Made by a program: the position numbers and the translations under genes. This document shows, in pieces, positions 26,072-35,140 of a stretch of DNA of 54,228 bases. This DNA comes from an uncultured Methanobrevibacter sp. GTDB lineage: Archaea > Methanobacteriota > Methanobacteria > Methanobacteriales > Methanobacteriaceae. The notes under the pieces were generated by a model, which was given only the letters and a program-made list of their open reading frames with translations, was not told where the DNA came from and made no database searches. How positions within the stretch are numbered: position 1 is the stretch's first letter; every line of letters begins with the position of its first letter. The stretch lies in NCBI RefSeq assembly GCF_902788255.1, contig NZ_CADAJR010000023.1, forward strand, positions 1-54,228. Reading direction: 5' to 3'.

Positions 26072-27463
26072 TTAAGGTTGTTTTGACCTGTCGTAAACAA
26101 ATGTTGCAACGGTAACGACTATGAATGCGCATATTATGATTGCCGCATTTGCAAGGACATCAACCAGGTAACTTCCGGCCTTTGTAAGGAAGTCTATAAT
26201 CGCGTTAATCAGTGCACCGATCTGATTGATTAAATTGGTGAGGAATGAAATGATTGCATTTATCAAGTCGGTAATCATTCCTATAATCTGGCTTATGAGT
26301 CCCATGACGAAGTTTATTATGCTCAGTATCAGTCCGATGATATACTGTATAAGGGATATGATTGTCTGGAGAAGTCCTATGATGAAATTCAGTGCGGACA
26401 GGATTAAGTTTAGGAGCTGCTCAATTGAGGTCAGAATAATCGCAAAGAATTTCAGGAATCCTGAAAGTTCCGTCCATATGGTTCCGAGCAATTCTGTAAA
26501 TCTGTTCAGACCATCTATCAGCTGCTGAATCTGGTCCATAAATCCGTTGAACATGTTTCCTATCCATTCGATACCTCCGGCAAGGGATAGGGCGAAACCT
26601 GTAATTGAGTCAATGATAGGTTTCCATGCGTCATAGATTGAATTTAGAACGGAATCAAAATAACCCTGCAGGTCATCAAAGAATGTGCCGTTTGTTTCAT
26701 TTCCTCCGGTCTGATTTAGGGCTACTGTAGGTATGGTTGTATTGTTTGTAAAGCTTTCCGGACCGCTTTCGTTTGTGTCAGTCTGGTTGATTGGGACAAT
26801 GATATGGTCAATGGTTCTGAATGATAATGTATATGCAAAATAGTCTGACTCATTTCCTGAAACGGATTTCAAAACTTCAAAATTAAATACTGCTTCAGTC
26901 TTGTTGTCCACCATGACGACTGCGGTGTCGCCTATAAATTCACTTGAACTTGCAACCGCTTTTCCTACCTTTGAAGAGGATGATCCGCTTTTTATGAAAT
27001 CGGACAGTATGTTTCCTACACTTCCGTCCATGTCGTGTCTGTAGCATTCGACTACGGCAAGCTTGAGTGTGTTGGCATTCGGAGCCCTTGAAGCAGAGAC
27101 ATGTTTGAATTCATCGCCACTGCTTGCAGGGGATTTTGAATAGTCAAGTCTGAATCCTCTAAATCCGTCGCTAAATTTGATGTCATTTCCATGTCCTCTA
27201 GCCTTGATGTAGTTATGTTTGGATTTATCATCGGTTTTATCTTTGCTGTCCGTTTTATCCTTGTCGGACTTCTTGTCTTTATCCGTATTCTTATCCGCTG
27301 CATCGCTCTTGTCTGAAGAATCATCTTTTTTATCCGGAGTGTCTGATGAGCTGTCGTCGGCTCCGGTGTTGGCATCATGTGTGGCATTGTCTGCTACCAC
27401 AATGCTTAGAAATGAAAATGAAACCAGCATGACAAGTATCAATGTGACTATTTTTTTGTTCAT
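26072..27463 (-). CDS. Secreted protein with Asp/Lys-rich linker and long amphipathic helical C-terminus
   Basis: A 463-residue protein. The signal peptide (MNKKIVTLILVMLVSFSFLSIVVA) is followed by a low-complexity Asp/Lys/Ser linker (about 30-85). A globular domain of about 150 residues (FSDGFRGFRLDYSKSPASSGDEFKHV, KLAVVECYRHD, AVVMVDNKTEAVFNFEVL) comes next. The last about 190 residues are Ile/Leu-rich helices with regularly placed Asn/Gln (LNLILSALNFIIGLLQ, LINAIISFLTNLINQIGALINAIIDFL), ending in one true membrane helix (ANAAIIICAFIVVTVATFV) and a short basic tail (DRSKQP). I do not recognise the family. It is probably held in the membrane by its C-terminus, with the rest outside. Confidence 0.6.
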   Translation of the reverse strand: MNKKIVTLILVMLVSFSFLSIVVADNATHDANTGADDSSSDTPDKKDDSSDKSDAADKNTDKDKKSDKDKTDSKDKTDDKSKHNYIKARGHGNDIKFSDGFRGFRLDYSKSPASSGDEFKHVSASRAPNANTLKLAVVECYRHDMDGSVGNILSDFIKSGSSSSKVGKAVASSSEFIGDTAVVMVDNKTEAVFNFEVLKSVSGNESDYFAYTLSFRTIDHIIVPINQTDTNESGPESFTNNTTIPTVALNQTGGNETNGTFFDDLQGYFDSVLNSIYDAWKPIIDSITGFALSLAGGIEWIGNMFNGFMDQIQQLIDGLNRFTELLGTIWTELSGFLKFFAIILTSIEQLLNLILSALNFIIGLLQTIISLIQYIIGLILSIINFVMGLISQIIGMITDLINAIISFLTNLINQIGALINAIIDFLTKAGSYLVDVLANAAIIICAFIVVTVATFVYDRSKQP

Positions 27464-27634
27464 AATCTGCCCCTATACTAATATCTTTTATCACTCCCCA
27501 TATATTAAGATTATTGTAATTATGCCATATTTTTCAGTGAAAATCAGTATTTGTCACTATCTGTTTAGCAATAAAAATTTTAAATAGTATTATCTAAAAA
27601 TATATATGTAAATGAGTTAGGTAATGTGATAAAA

Positions 27635-28438
27635 ATGGATTTGCGTGATATTATAAGGGATGCTATAAGATATCCCATTGTTGACAATCGAAAATTTTTA
27701 ATATTCTGTGCTTTAATTGTTATAATGAGCTTATCATCAATTCTGCCGTCATATGGTGTTAATAATGATACTTTAAACCTCGTTTTAACTCTTATAACTT
27801 TAATTGTTTCATTTGTAGTTTTAGGATACTTGATTGAAGTCCTTAAAGGCGGAACCGAGGGTGAGGCCACACTTCCCGATTTGGATTATGTGAAACATTT
27901 CATCCTGGGTATCAAGGCGATGATTCTGGAGATAATCTATTTCCTCATACCTCTTGTAATTACAATAGTCGTCGCTTCCGCAAGCGGACTGTTTTCCTCA
28001 CTCACCACCATGGTAAATGCAGGCGTTAAGGCCATGGAAAAGGGTGCGGAAAATGCCACTGCGATAATGGCCGCAATTCCTAAAGACTCAATTGCCACAT
28101 TCAACAATGCCCTGACCGTTACCTTGGTCATTGGAATTGTCCTCTTTGTAATATTTTCACTGCTTTCATTTACAGCAATCGTGAGATATGCAAAAACCGG
28201 AAGCGGAACTGAAGGTCTGAGATTCAGGGAAATAATCAAGGACATGCGAAAAGTGGGAATCCTGAATATTATAGTTTCACTGATTGTAATTTATATAATT
28301 GCAGTGCTTTTGGCACTTGTCATCGTAGTTATCGGACTCATACCTTATATAGGAGTTTTCATAGGCATCTTTGTTGGAGTGCCGTTCATACTCCTGTTCA
28401 TGTACAGGGCTGTCGGTTTAGCCTATGCTGATGCATAG
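27635..28438 (+). CDS. DUF4013 family membrane protein
   Basis: I choose the ATG at 27635 (MDLRDIIRDAIRYPIVDNRKFLIFCALI); an in-frame GTG at 27626 is the alternative. The product is 267 residues. It matches the DUF4013 pattern known from Methanobacteriales: an N-terminal amphipathic segment before helix 1, VLGYLIEVLKGGTEGEATLPDL between helices, and about six hydrophobic helices ending PFILLFMYRAVGLAYADA. Function is unknown; it is an integral membrane protein. It is divergent from the secreted helical protein at 26072. Confidence 0.8.
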   Translation: MDLRDIIRDAIRYPIVDNRKFLIFCALIVIMSLSSILPSYGVNNDTLNLVLTLITLIVSFVVLGYLIEVLKGGTEGEATLPDLDYVKHFILGIKAMILEIIYFLIPLVITIVVASASGLFSSLTTMVNAGVKAMEKGAENATAIMAAIPKDSIATFNNALTVTLVIGIVLFVIFSLLSFTAIVRYAKTGSGTEGLRFREIIKDMRKVGILNIIVSLIVIYIIAVLLALVIVVIGLIPYIGVFIGIFVGVPFILLFMYRAVGLAYADA

Positions 28439-28877
28439 ATTAAACCCTTTTTTTATCTTTTTTTTGTTTTAACTTTATTGTGTAGGAATTTTCCGGCTTC
28501 TTCAAGCCGGAGTGGTTCAAAGCAGATAATTAATGAACAAATATGATGGAGTTAATGAGAATATATCATTAAAGTTTTCAGACTGGTGGATAAAATCAAA
28601 AGTTTATTAAAAAATTTGATTAAAAATTATTTTTTTCCTATTTTTTCAAATAATCGTTAAATTCAATGATTTTTCTTTAATCGGAGAAATAATTGTTTTT
28701 ATAAAAATTTAAATATAATATAAGTCATAAATAATGTATGGGTTATAATTAAGGGTGTAAATTATATTTTACCGTTAATTTTTAATTAAAAATATAAATT
28801 TCTTGCATGAAATTTATCAAATTTCCATAATTGATATTAAATAAATTAATTTAATAATGCTAATTGACAGGGTTTGA
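28439..28877. other. Gene-free A/T-rich region with one hairpin
   Basis: 440 bases with no supported ORF. A hairpin CCGGCTT-CTTC-AAGCCGG lies at 28493-28510. It recalls the end hairpin of the IscB element (CCACGGCTT-CTAC-AAGCCGTGG) in stem, loop length and position before a GG-AGT-type sequence. It could be a solo end left by an IscB/IS605-type element. TTTAAATATAATATAA near 28708 could be the promoter of the glycosyltransferases. Confidence 0.4.
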
Positions 28878-28883
28878 GTGAAA

Positions 28884-30024
28884 ATGGTTAAGGTCTCAGT
28901 TGTAATTCCAGTTTATAATGTTGAAAACTATCTTGAAGAATGTCTGGACAGCATTATTAATCAAACATTGAAGGATATTGAGATTATTTGTATTAATGAT
29001 GGTTCAACAGATGCTTCAATTGATATACTGGAAAAATATGCAAAAGCGGATTCAAGAATACAAATTTTTAATCAGAATAACTCCGGTCTTTCAGCAGCAA
29101 GAAATCGGGGTATAGAACTATCTAAAGGGGAATTTGTTTATTTTATTGATTCCGATGGTTATCTGGATTTAAATGCATTAAAAGAATTGTATGATCTTTC
29201 TGTTAAATATGATCCGGATTTTATCATTTTCAAATTAATAAATTTTGATGATGGTACTGATGAATTTTATGAATCAGATTATTATGAAATGGATTGTTTG
29301 AAAGATTATAAAAATAAGTTATTTAATTATAGGGATGTTGGGGACAAGATTGCTGATGTTGCAGTAACTGCTCAGGGCAAATTCTTTAAAAAAGAAGTTA
29401 TTTCAGATATCAGATTTTCCTGAAGGATTAATTTTTGAGGATAATCTGTTTTTTTGGAAGGCTTTATTAAAATCCGAAAAAATATTTTATTTAGATAAAT
29501 ATTTATATTATCATCGTGTTTGTCAAAATTCCATAACCACTACCTACACAATAAAATTTGCAGACAGTATTCAAATTATTAATAAAATCATAGATTTGCT
29601 AAAGGAAAACAGTGTTTATAACATTTTTAAAAGGGAATTCATTGAAAAGAAAATGAGGAGTGCTCATTCAAGATTTGAGGCGGTACGCGAAGAGGATAAA
29701 AAAGAATTTTATAAGCTGCTTAAAGACGATTTTCAAAAGCATATTGATGAATATGAACATGATGATGTTTTTATTAATGAGGTTAGTTTCAGGTCGAAAT
29801 TGATTTTTAATACATTGCTAGAGTCAAGAAGCTATAAAGAATTTTTATATGCTGTTAAGATTTATGATTCAAAAAAGCGGATTTCCTATTTTGAAAAAGA
29901 AAACTCAAACCGGGATAAGGAAATAGATTATTTGAGGAAATCTAATAATGAAATTCTCAATTCGAAAGGTTGGAGATATACCCGAATTTTTAGAATGCCC
30001 AGGATTTGGTTAAAGTCTAGGTGA
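28884..30024 (+). pseudogene. Glycosyltransferase family 2, single-base frameshift
   Basis: A GT-A fold family 2 enzyme: VKVSVVIPVYNVENYLEECLDSIINQTLKDIEIICINDGSTD, SGLSAARNRGIELSKGEFVYFIDSDGYLD. The frame stops at TGA 29421 after RFS. Removing one T from the run at 29415-29418 restores RFPEGLIFEDNLFFWKALLKS. Translation then continues through YHRVCQNSITTTYT to a coiled C-terminus and TGA at 30022-30024, about 380 residues in all. The DXD metal site (DSD) is kept, although the usual following Asp is Gly. Such enzymes build surface glycans. The GTG at 28878 is an alternative start. The gene is followed closely by a second, intact family-2 enzyme. The indel may be an error in a T run, or slippage. 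Confidence 0.75.
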
Positions 30025-30028
30025 GTTT

Positions 30029-31246
30029 ATGGTGAAAATTTCAGTGATAATGCCGGTTTTTAATGATGAAGATTATTTAAAGGAATCAATTGAAAGTGTT
30101 GATGCACAAACCTTTAAAGATTTGGAATTGATCTGTGTTAATGACGGTTCAACCGATTCCTCTCTAGATATCTTAAATGAATTTTCATTAAAACATGATT
30201 TCATTAAGGTTTACTCTCAAGAAAATAATGGGTCTGGAAGTGCTAGAAATAATGGATTAAATCATGCAACAGGAGAATACATTGCATTTTTAGATTCTGA
30301 TGATTTATATGTTGATAAACATGCATTGGAAATAATGTATGATGTGGCTGTGAAAAATAATGCGGATATGGTTAGCGCCAATCTGGTTAATATTAATCCT
30401 CAACGTGAAATAACAAATAAAAATCCTAATTGTGAAAACAAATACATTTGTTTTGATGAGTACTGTAATATTCGTCCTGATGAATATGGAATTCCATGGT
30501 CATTTTATAAAAACTTATTTAAACGGGATGTCATTGAAGAGAATAATATAAGATTTCCCGATTTATTAAGAGGTCAGGATCCGGTTTTTTTTGCTGAATT
30601 TTTATCAAAAATTGATGTTATTTATGGGGTTCCCGTTGTGTTGTATGGTTATATGGCTCCGGAACCTGGTAAAAATCGGATTAATACGACCATTAAAAAA
30701 CGACATTATATGATTCATTATAAGAAAACTTTTGAAATTTTAGAATCCAACGGATTAAATTCCATTCTTGACGCTTATAAGTTGAATCTGATTAACCGTC
30801 TGGATAATTTTAATTCAAATAATGATGTTGAGGCCTATACCATTTTCACTGAAATTTTTGGCAGGAAACCTGATATTTTAAAGGAATATAAAAAGGATTT
30901 GGAGTTTTTTTATATTTCAAACGTTTTTCATACTTTATTAATAAACGATGATGAAACTTATTTTAATTCCGTAAAAAAAGAGTTGGACGACTGTGAGTTA
31001 TGGAATAATAACAGATTTTCTAATGAGGAATTGAGAAAAATTATTTTACTTTATGCATGTAATTCCTATGATGACTTTAAAGGGGAATATTTGGAAATTG
31101 AATTTCATGCGATGGATAAGAAGGTAAAAAGATTGTATGGGGAAAATAAAGAACTTGAACGAAAGGTCGAGGATTTAAAAAAGATCGATTATGATATTCA
31201 TGATTCAAATAGTATTAAACTCATTAATCTGTTAAAATTTGGATAA
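30029..31246 (+). CDS. Glycosyltransferase family 2
   Basis: An intact 405-residue enzyme with VKISVIMPVFNDEDYLKESIESVDAQTFKDLELICVNDGSTDSS, NNGSGSARNNGLNHATGEYIAFLDSDDLYVD (DXD-type metal site intact) and RGQDPVFFAEFLSKID, then a helical C-terminus ending in a coiled coil. It is probably cytoplasmic or membrane-peripheral and transfers sugar to a lipid-linked or protein acceptor; acceptor and sugar are unknown. It starts 4 bases after the preceding glycosyltransferase, with AGGTGAG before the ATG, so the two form an operon. Confidence 0.9.
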   Translation: MVKISVIMPVFNDEDYLKESIESVDAQTFKDLELICVNDGSTDSSLDILNEFSLKHDFIKVYSQENNGSGSARNNGLNHATGEYIAFLDSDDLYVDKHALEIMYDVAVKNNADMVSANLVNINPQREITNKNPNCENKYICFDEYCNIRPDEYGIPWSFYKNLFKRDVIEENNIRFPDLLRGQDPVFFAEFLSKIDVIYGVPVVLYGYMAPEPGKNRINTTIKKRHYMIHYKKTFEILESNGLNSILDAYKLNLINRLDNFNSNNDVEAYTIFTEIFGRKPDILKEYKKDLEFFYISNVFHTLLINDDETYFNSVKKELDDCELWNNNRFSNEELRKIILLYACNSYDDFKGEYLEIEFHAMDKKVKRLYGENKELERKVEDLKKIDYDIHDSNSIKLINLLKFG

Positions 31247-31505
31247 ACTGGCAGTTTCAAGGAATTTTTTTATATTGATCAATTAAAGGTATTAGCCATT
31301 GTATTGGGGTTATTTTTTGATTTTAAGATGTAAGTGCCTACTTGCACATTAAAATCAGTAAAAAAGATTATTATTGGTTTAAATTGTAAAATAAATTGTT
31401 TAATTTTAAAAAATAAAAAAAATGGGGAGGGTTTCAATTCTCCCTTTGAGGTAATTTTCACTTTTTCATGCTTTCAAGGACCGCTAGGTTGCAGTGACTT
31501 GTTCT

Positions 31506-32414
31506 TTATCTGATGCGTTCATAATGAGGGGATTTGTATCTGATTTTGATTTTATTAACCGGAGCCATGTTGTAGTAATAGACGACCATTTGAACTCCAT
31601 TGTAGTCGCTGCTTTCCTCCCAGGTGTTGTCCCAGTACCATTTTCCGTTAGGATACTTTGAGTGAAGTTTTGTTGAAATTGGAATAATGGTTCTTGTTTT
31701 CTTGTTTCCGGCTGCAATAATGATGCCGTGTGTGTCCTCCTCCACTGCATCGTTGGTAATCACCGCAATGGATCCACGGTTGTATTGATGCTGTCCTGAT
31801 TTGAAAGGCACTGTTACATACCTGTAGTTCTTGTGCCTGTATTTTTTAACAATGGATTTTTTATTGGAAGTTACTTTGAAACTGGTGGAACTTGCCTTAT
31901 ATGTCTTGGATCCTGCAAACTGGACGGTACATGTACGTATTGTTTTAAAAACTTTTTTAACGGTCAATATGCTTCCTTTTTTGCTTTTAATTGTTTTGAA
32001 ATATTTCGCCTTAGGAAGCTTAACAGTTATGCTGGCCTTTCCATTATTATCGGTCTTGGTTTTGTATGTCTTTCCACTAAATTTAAAGGTCACTTTGGAA
32101 TTTTTTATCGCCTTGCCGTCTGTCTGTTTGACAAAAGCAGTCAATTTAACTTTTTTCCCTTGCTTGCCACTTACAGGCTTGCCTTTAATCTTTGTTTGTT
32201 TTTTTAAAACAGGGGTTGGGGTTGTTTTTGTGTCGTCTTCATTGACTGCAGTTGTATCATTGGCTGATGAGACATCCGTTTCGCCGGTTATTTCATTGGT
32301 GTTTGAATCGGTGCTGAGCGTATCATTGATATCATCACTGGCTGAAACGGCTCCGATCAACAAAAATAGAAGTAGCATGAAAAATATTCCTATTTTTAAG
32401 TTAGTCTTGTTCAT
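31506..32414 (-). CDS. Secreted protein with one Ig-like module and a basic C-terminal domain
   Basis: A 302-residue protein with a signal peptide (MNKTNLKIGIFFMLLLFLLIGAVSA) and a Thr/Asp/Glu-rich spacer. An Ig-like module follows (VKLTAFVKQTDGKAIKNSKVTFKFSGKTYKTKTDNNGKASI). The C-terminal about 120-residue domain carries YVTVPFKSGQHQYNRGSIAVITNDAVEEDTHGIIIAAGNKK and WYWDNTWEESSDYNGVQMVVYYYN. This domain differs from the 'KAKFYFKNK' domain of neighbouring proteins, though both follow an Ig module in short secreted proteins. Function unknown; probably wall-associated. Confidence 0.65.
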   Translation of the reverse strand: MNKTNLKIGIFFMLLLFLLIGAVSASDDINDTLSTDSNTNEITGETDVSSANDTTAVNEDDTKTTPTPVLKKQTKIKGKPVSGKQGKKVKLTAFVKQTDGKAIKNSKVTFKFSGKTYKTKTDNNGKASITVKLPKAKYFKTIKSKKGSILTVKKVFKTIRTCTVQFAGSKTYKASSTSFKVTSNKKSIVKKYRHKNYRYVTVPFKSGQHQYNRGSIAVITNDAVEEDTHGIIIAAGNKKTRTIIPISTKLHSKYPNGKWYWDNTWEESSDYNGVQMVVYYYNMAPVNKIKIRYKSPHYERIR

Positions 32415-32605
32415 TTATATCTCTCCCATTGACAATAATCTGGGGTATTGCCGTTGATTAAATATTTAATGTTACTTGCTTATAATCTTTTTAATCACAA
32501 ATTGTACGTGGGGAAGTTGCTAATTTTTCTTGACAGCTGGGATTTTCGGCCTGTAAAAAATAAATTTCGCTAATCATTAATACAACTTGGGCACAATATA
32601 CTATT

Positions 32606-33640
32606 ATGAAGACTAGATATCTGCTTATAATGGGGTTTCTGTTTTTTCTTCTGATGGCTTCGGTAAGTGCCCAGGACAACCAGACTGCACTTTCTGTAAG
32701 TGAAGATACTCCACTTGAAAAAACAGACGATGAGGTTTTAGAAAAGACCTATTACTATGAGGACGGCGAGGAGTATGAGGATGACACCGTCGTAACCCGT
32801 AATGTGGTCAAGTACTATGGGGATAAGGATACCAAGTTCAAGGTAACGGTATATGACGACGACTACTATCCTTTGGAGGGGGTCTATGTGTCATTCGGAA
32901 AGTTTGGAGGAAAATATAAGGAAAGGACAACTAATTCATATGGTAATGTGTATTTCCCGATCAACTACAAGGTGGGAAGCCATGAGGTTGAAACATACAT
33001 CGAAAGCGATGACGGCAGCGGCTACTGGAGCGCCTACAATACCGTCAAGGTGAAATCAACCATCAAAACAGGTAAGCTTGTTAAGTACTCCAATGAGAAA
33101 AACAAGAAATTCAAGTTCAAGTTTGTCGATTCCAAGGGAAAAAGCCTTGTAAAGACACAGGTCAAGTTCAAGATTAAGGGCAAGACATATAAGCTTCGTA
33201 CTGATTCGGAGGGTTACATCAAGCTCAAGCTGAATCTGGGTTGGGGCAAGCACAGGATTATCGCCTACAATCCAAAAAGCAAGGAGACACGCAAGTTTTC
33301 TGTTGTGATTTTGAAAAAGGGACTTCATAGGGTAAATATCCGGATTGACGATCCTACATACCTGTTTCCCACCAAACGGCTTAAAAACGGTGATGTGTTA
33401 TGTTCTGTATATTCAACCAGGAATATGCAGTATGATAAGGGAGTCTATGTCCATATGGAATATGATTATAAGCACACAAAGGTTGTGAAGGCAAAGTTCT
33501 ACTTTAAAAGCAAATCAACAGGCAAGGTGATTACAAGGACCTCAACCGATGCGAAAAACAGTGCAATCAAGGTAAATATGATTAACGGATACTCACCTTA
33601 CAAGGCTATGGTTTGGTATAAGGATAGAATCAAGGTGTAA
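32606..33640 (+). CDS. Secreted Ig-like protein with 'KAKFYFKNK' C-terminal domain, copy 1
   Basis: A 344-residue protein with a signal peptide (YLLIMGFLFFLLMASVSA) and acidic spacer. Two Ig-like modules are at about 55-150 (FKVTVYDDDYYPLEGVYVSFGKFGG) and 155-228 (FKFKFVDSKGKSLVKTQVKFKIKGKTYKLRTDSEG). The C-terminal domain has KNGDVLCSVYSTRNMQYDKGVYVH, HTKVVKAKFYFKSKSTGKV and INGYSPYKAMVWYKD. It is about 80% identical by eye to the gene at 35141, including upstream sequence (TTAATCACAAATTG before both), so the two arose by a recent duplication around the zinc-ribbon operon. Confidence 0.75.
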   Translation: MKTRYLLIMGFLFFLLMASVSAQDNQTALSVSEDTPLEKTDDEVLEKTYYYEDGEEYEDDTVVTRNVVKYYGDKDTKFKVTVYDDDYYPLEGVYVSFGKFGGKYKERTTNSYGNVYFPINYKVGSHEVETYIESDDGSGYWSAYNTVKVKSTIKTGKLVKYSNEKNKKFKFKFVDSKGKSLVKTQVKFKIKGKTYKLRTDSEGYIKLKLNLGWGKHRIIAYNPKSKETRKFSVVILKKGLHRVNIRIDDPTYLFPTKRLKNGDVLCSVYSTRNMQYDKGVYVHMEYDYKHTKVVKAKFYFKSKSTGKVITRTSTDAKNSAIKVNMINGYSPYKAMVWYKDRIKV

Positions 33641-33718
33641 TTTGAAATCTGATTTTAGCAAAATCCGTTGCCATGATCTAAAAAAAGATTGTGGTGATGG
33701 TTTTTTTTAAACGGTTAC

Positions 33719-34333
33719 TCATTGGGGTATGTCTATCTGGTTTAGGAGATTTTCTTCGGAAACCATTATATAAACATTTTGTTTGCCCTCATTATATGAA
33801 AATGCGGCTCCTCCATCTTCAAATCTGTTCAGATACCCGTCCCGGTCATATCTTGTTTCTTTGGTACCTCCAAGGCTTGCTATTAGGACGTCTCCGTCAT
33901 CGTTGCTTGAAATCGGCACAATCATGACCTGGATATATTTTCCGTCAGGGGTGTCCCAGTACTTGTTGACCTCGGATAATGTCTCATTGTCGCTTTTTGC
34001 ATTATTCAATTTGAAATCCGCAGGTATGCGAAGTATGATGTCTTCAACACTCACTGACTGCTTTTCAACGGTATGATTGACAATTGCCTGGCCCACAAAA
34101 AGTGTAACAATCACAACGATAATCACAACAGGTATTATGAGCAGTTTCCTGTTTTTGAGAACGCTTTCCTTTTCAGTCAGTCTCCATCCGCAGCTTTCAC
34201 AGAAGTTTTCACTTCCCTCTATGTTTTCTCCGCAGTTCGGGCACAGGTGACTGTTTATTCTATTTCCGCATTTGGAGCAGAATTGGGCATTCTCCTTAAG
34301 TTTCGCACCGCATTCAGTACAGTATTCATCCAT
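33719..34333 (-). CDS. Zinc-ribbon single-span membrane protein, downstream copy
   Basis: A 204-residue protein. It has zinc-ribbon CxxC pairs at the N-terminus: YCTECGAKLKENAQFCSKCG and LCPNCGENIEGSENFCESCG. A membrane helix (LLIIPVVIIVVIVTLFVGQAIV, about 88-110) is followed by an extracellular domain of about 90 residues (ILRIPADFKLNNAKSDNETL, KYIQVMIVPISSNDDGD). The layout suggests cytoplasmic zinc ribbons and an outer sensor-like or binding domain. The gene lies 9 bases after a similar gene, with GAGGGATTTT before the ATG, so they form an operon. Function unknown. Confidence 0.7.
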   Translation of the reverse strand: MDEYCTECGAKLKENAQFCSKCGNRINSHLCPNCGENIEGSENFCESCGWRLTEKESVLKNRKLLIIPVVIIVVIVTLFVGQAIVNHTVEKQSVSVEDIILRIPADFKLNNAKSDNETLSEVNKYWDTPDGKYIQVMIVPISSNDDGDVLIASLGGTKETRYDRDGYLNRFEDGGAAFSYNEGKQNVYIMVSEENLLNQIDIPQ

Positions 34334-34342
34334 AAAATCCCT

Positions 34343-34993
34343 CTAATCTATGCTGTATGTTGAACTTATCTCAACTGAATTCAACATCTTTTTCATAACT
34401 TCCTCGTTTCCTCCGATTATGTCGACTTTTATTCCTCCGACCTCACGAATCATGTAAAGGCCGTCTTCACCATTGGTGGCCCTGTAGATGGTGATGTCCC
34501 CATCCTGCCTGTCAAGTGTAAAGGATGACGGTGCGCCTTTGCCGATTGTTGTTGAAAATGTAATCGAGAATGCGTCATGGGCATATTTCCCGGTATTCTT
34601 GTACATTATGAATCCTCCGACACCATAATCCGGCAGGCTATTGCTCTCAACAAAGTCGGACCCGACAGGAACAAGCATGCTGATTCCTCCGAAATCCTTG
34701 GTTCCAAGAGGCACATCGCTGCCTGTAAGTGCTCCGCTTAAAAGCAATCCCACAAGAGCTATTATAACAATACCTAAGGCGACAATTATTATCTTGTGCT
34801 CTTTTTTGAGTGAAGCGGTTTTGGGCTTGAGACGTTTCCCGCATTTGCTGCAGAATTCCTCATCAGCATCAATTTCGCTTCTGCATTCCGGACAGAATAA
34901 ATCTGTATCATTTTCTAGACTTTCTCCACATTCCGGACAGAACTTGGCTTTGTTTTTAATCTTTGTGCCACAATTTGTACAGTATTCGTCCAT
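34343..34993 (-). CDS. Zinc-ribbon single-span membrane protein, upstream copy
   Basis: A 216-residue relative of the downstream gene. It has two zinc ribbons (YCTNCGTKIKNKAKFCPECG; FCPECRSEIDADEEFCSKCG), a membrane helix (IIIVALGIVIIALVGLLLSGAL) and an outer domain (GGISMLVPVGSDFVESNSLPDYGVGGFIMYKN, ITIYRATNGEDGLYMIREV). The outer domains of the two differ much more than the ribbons and helix, so they may bind different partners (inference). It is the first gene of the minus-strand operon, with GAGGTGA before the ATG. Confidence 0.7.
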   Translation of the reverse strand: MDEYCTNCGTKIKNKAKFCPECGESLENDTDLFCPECRSEIDADEEFCSKCGKRLKPKTASLKKEHKIIIVALGIVIIALVGLLLSGALTGSDVPLGTKDFGGISMLVPVGSDFVESNSLPDYGVGGFIMYKNTGKYAHDAFSITFSTTIGKGAPSSFTLDRQDGDITIYRATNGEDGLYMIREVGGIKVDIIGGNEEVMKKMLNSVEISSTYSID

Positions 34994-35140
34994 CAGTTCA
35001 CCTCTAGATGAATATATATTAGTAATACTTTATATCTTTTTAATCACAAATTGCATATGGTGTGGTTTGCATCGCAGCATCGGGGAATACATTTCCAATT
35101 TCGTTAACAATTAATACAACTTGCATACAATATAATAATT

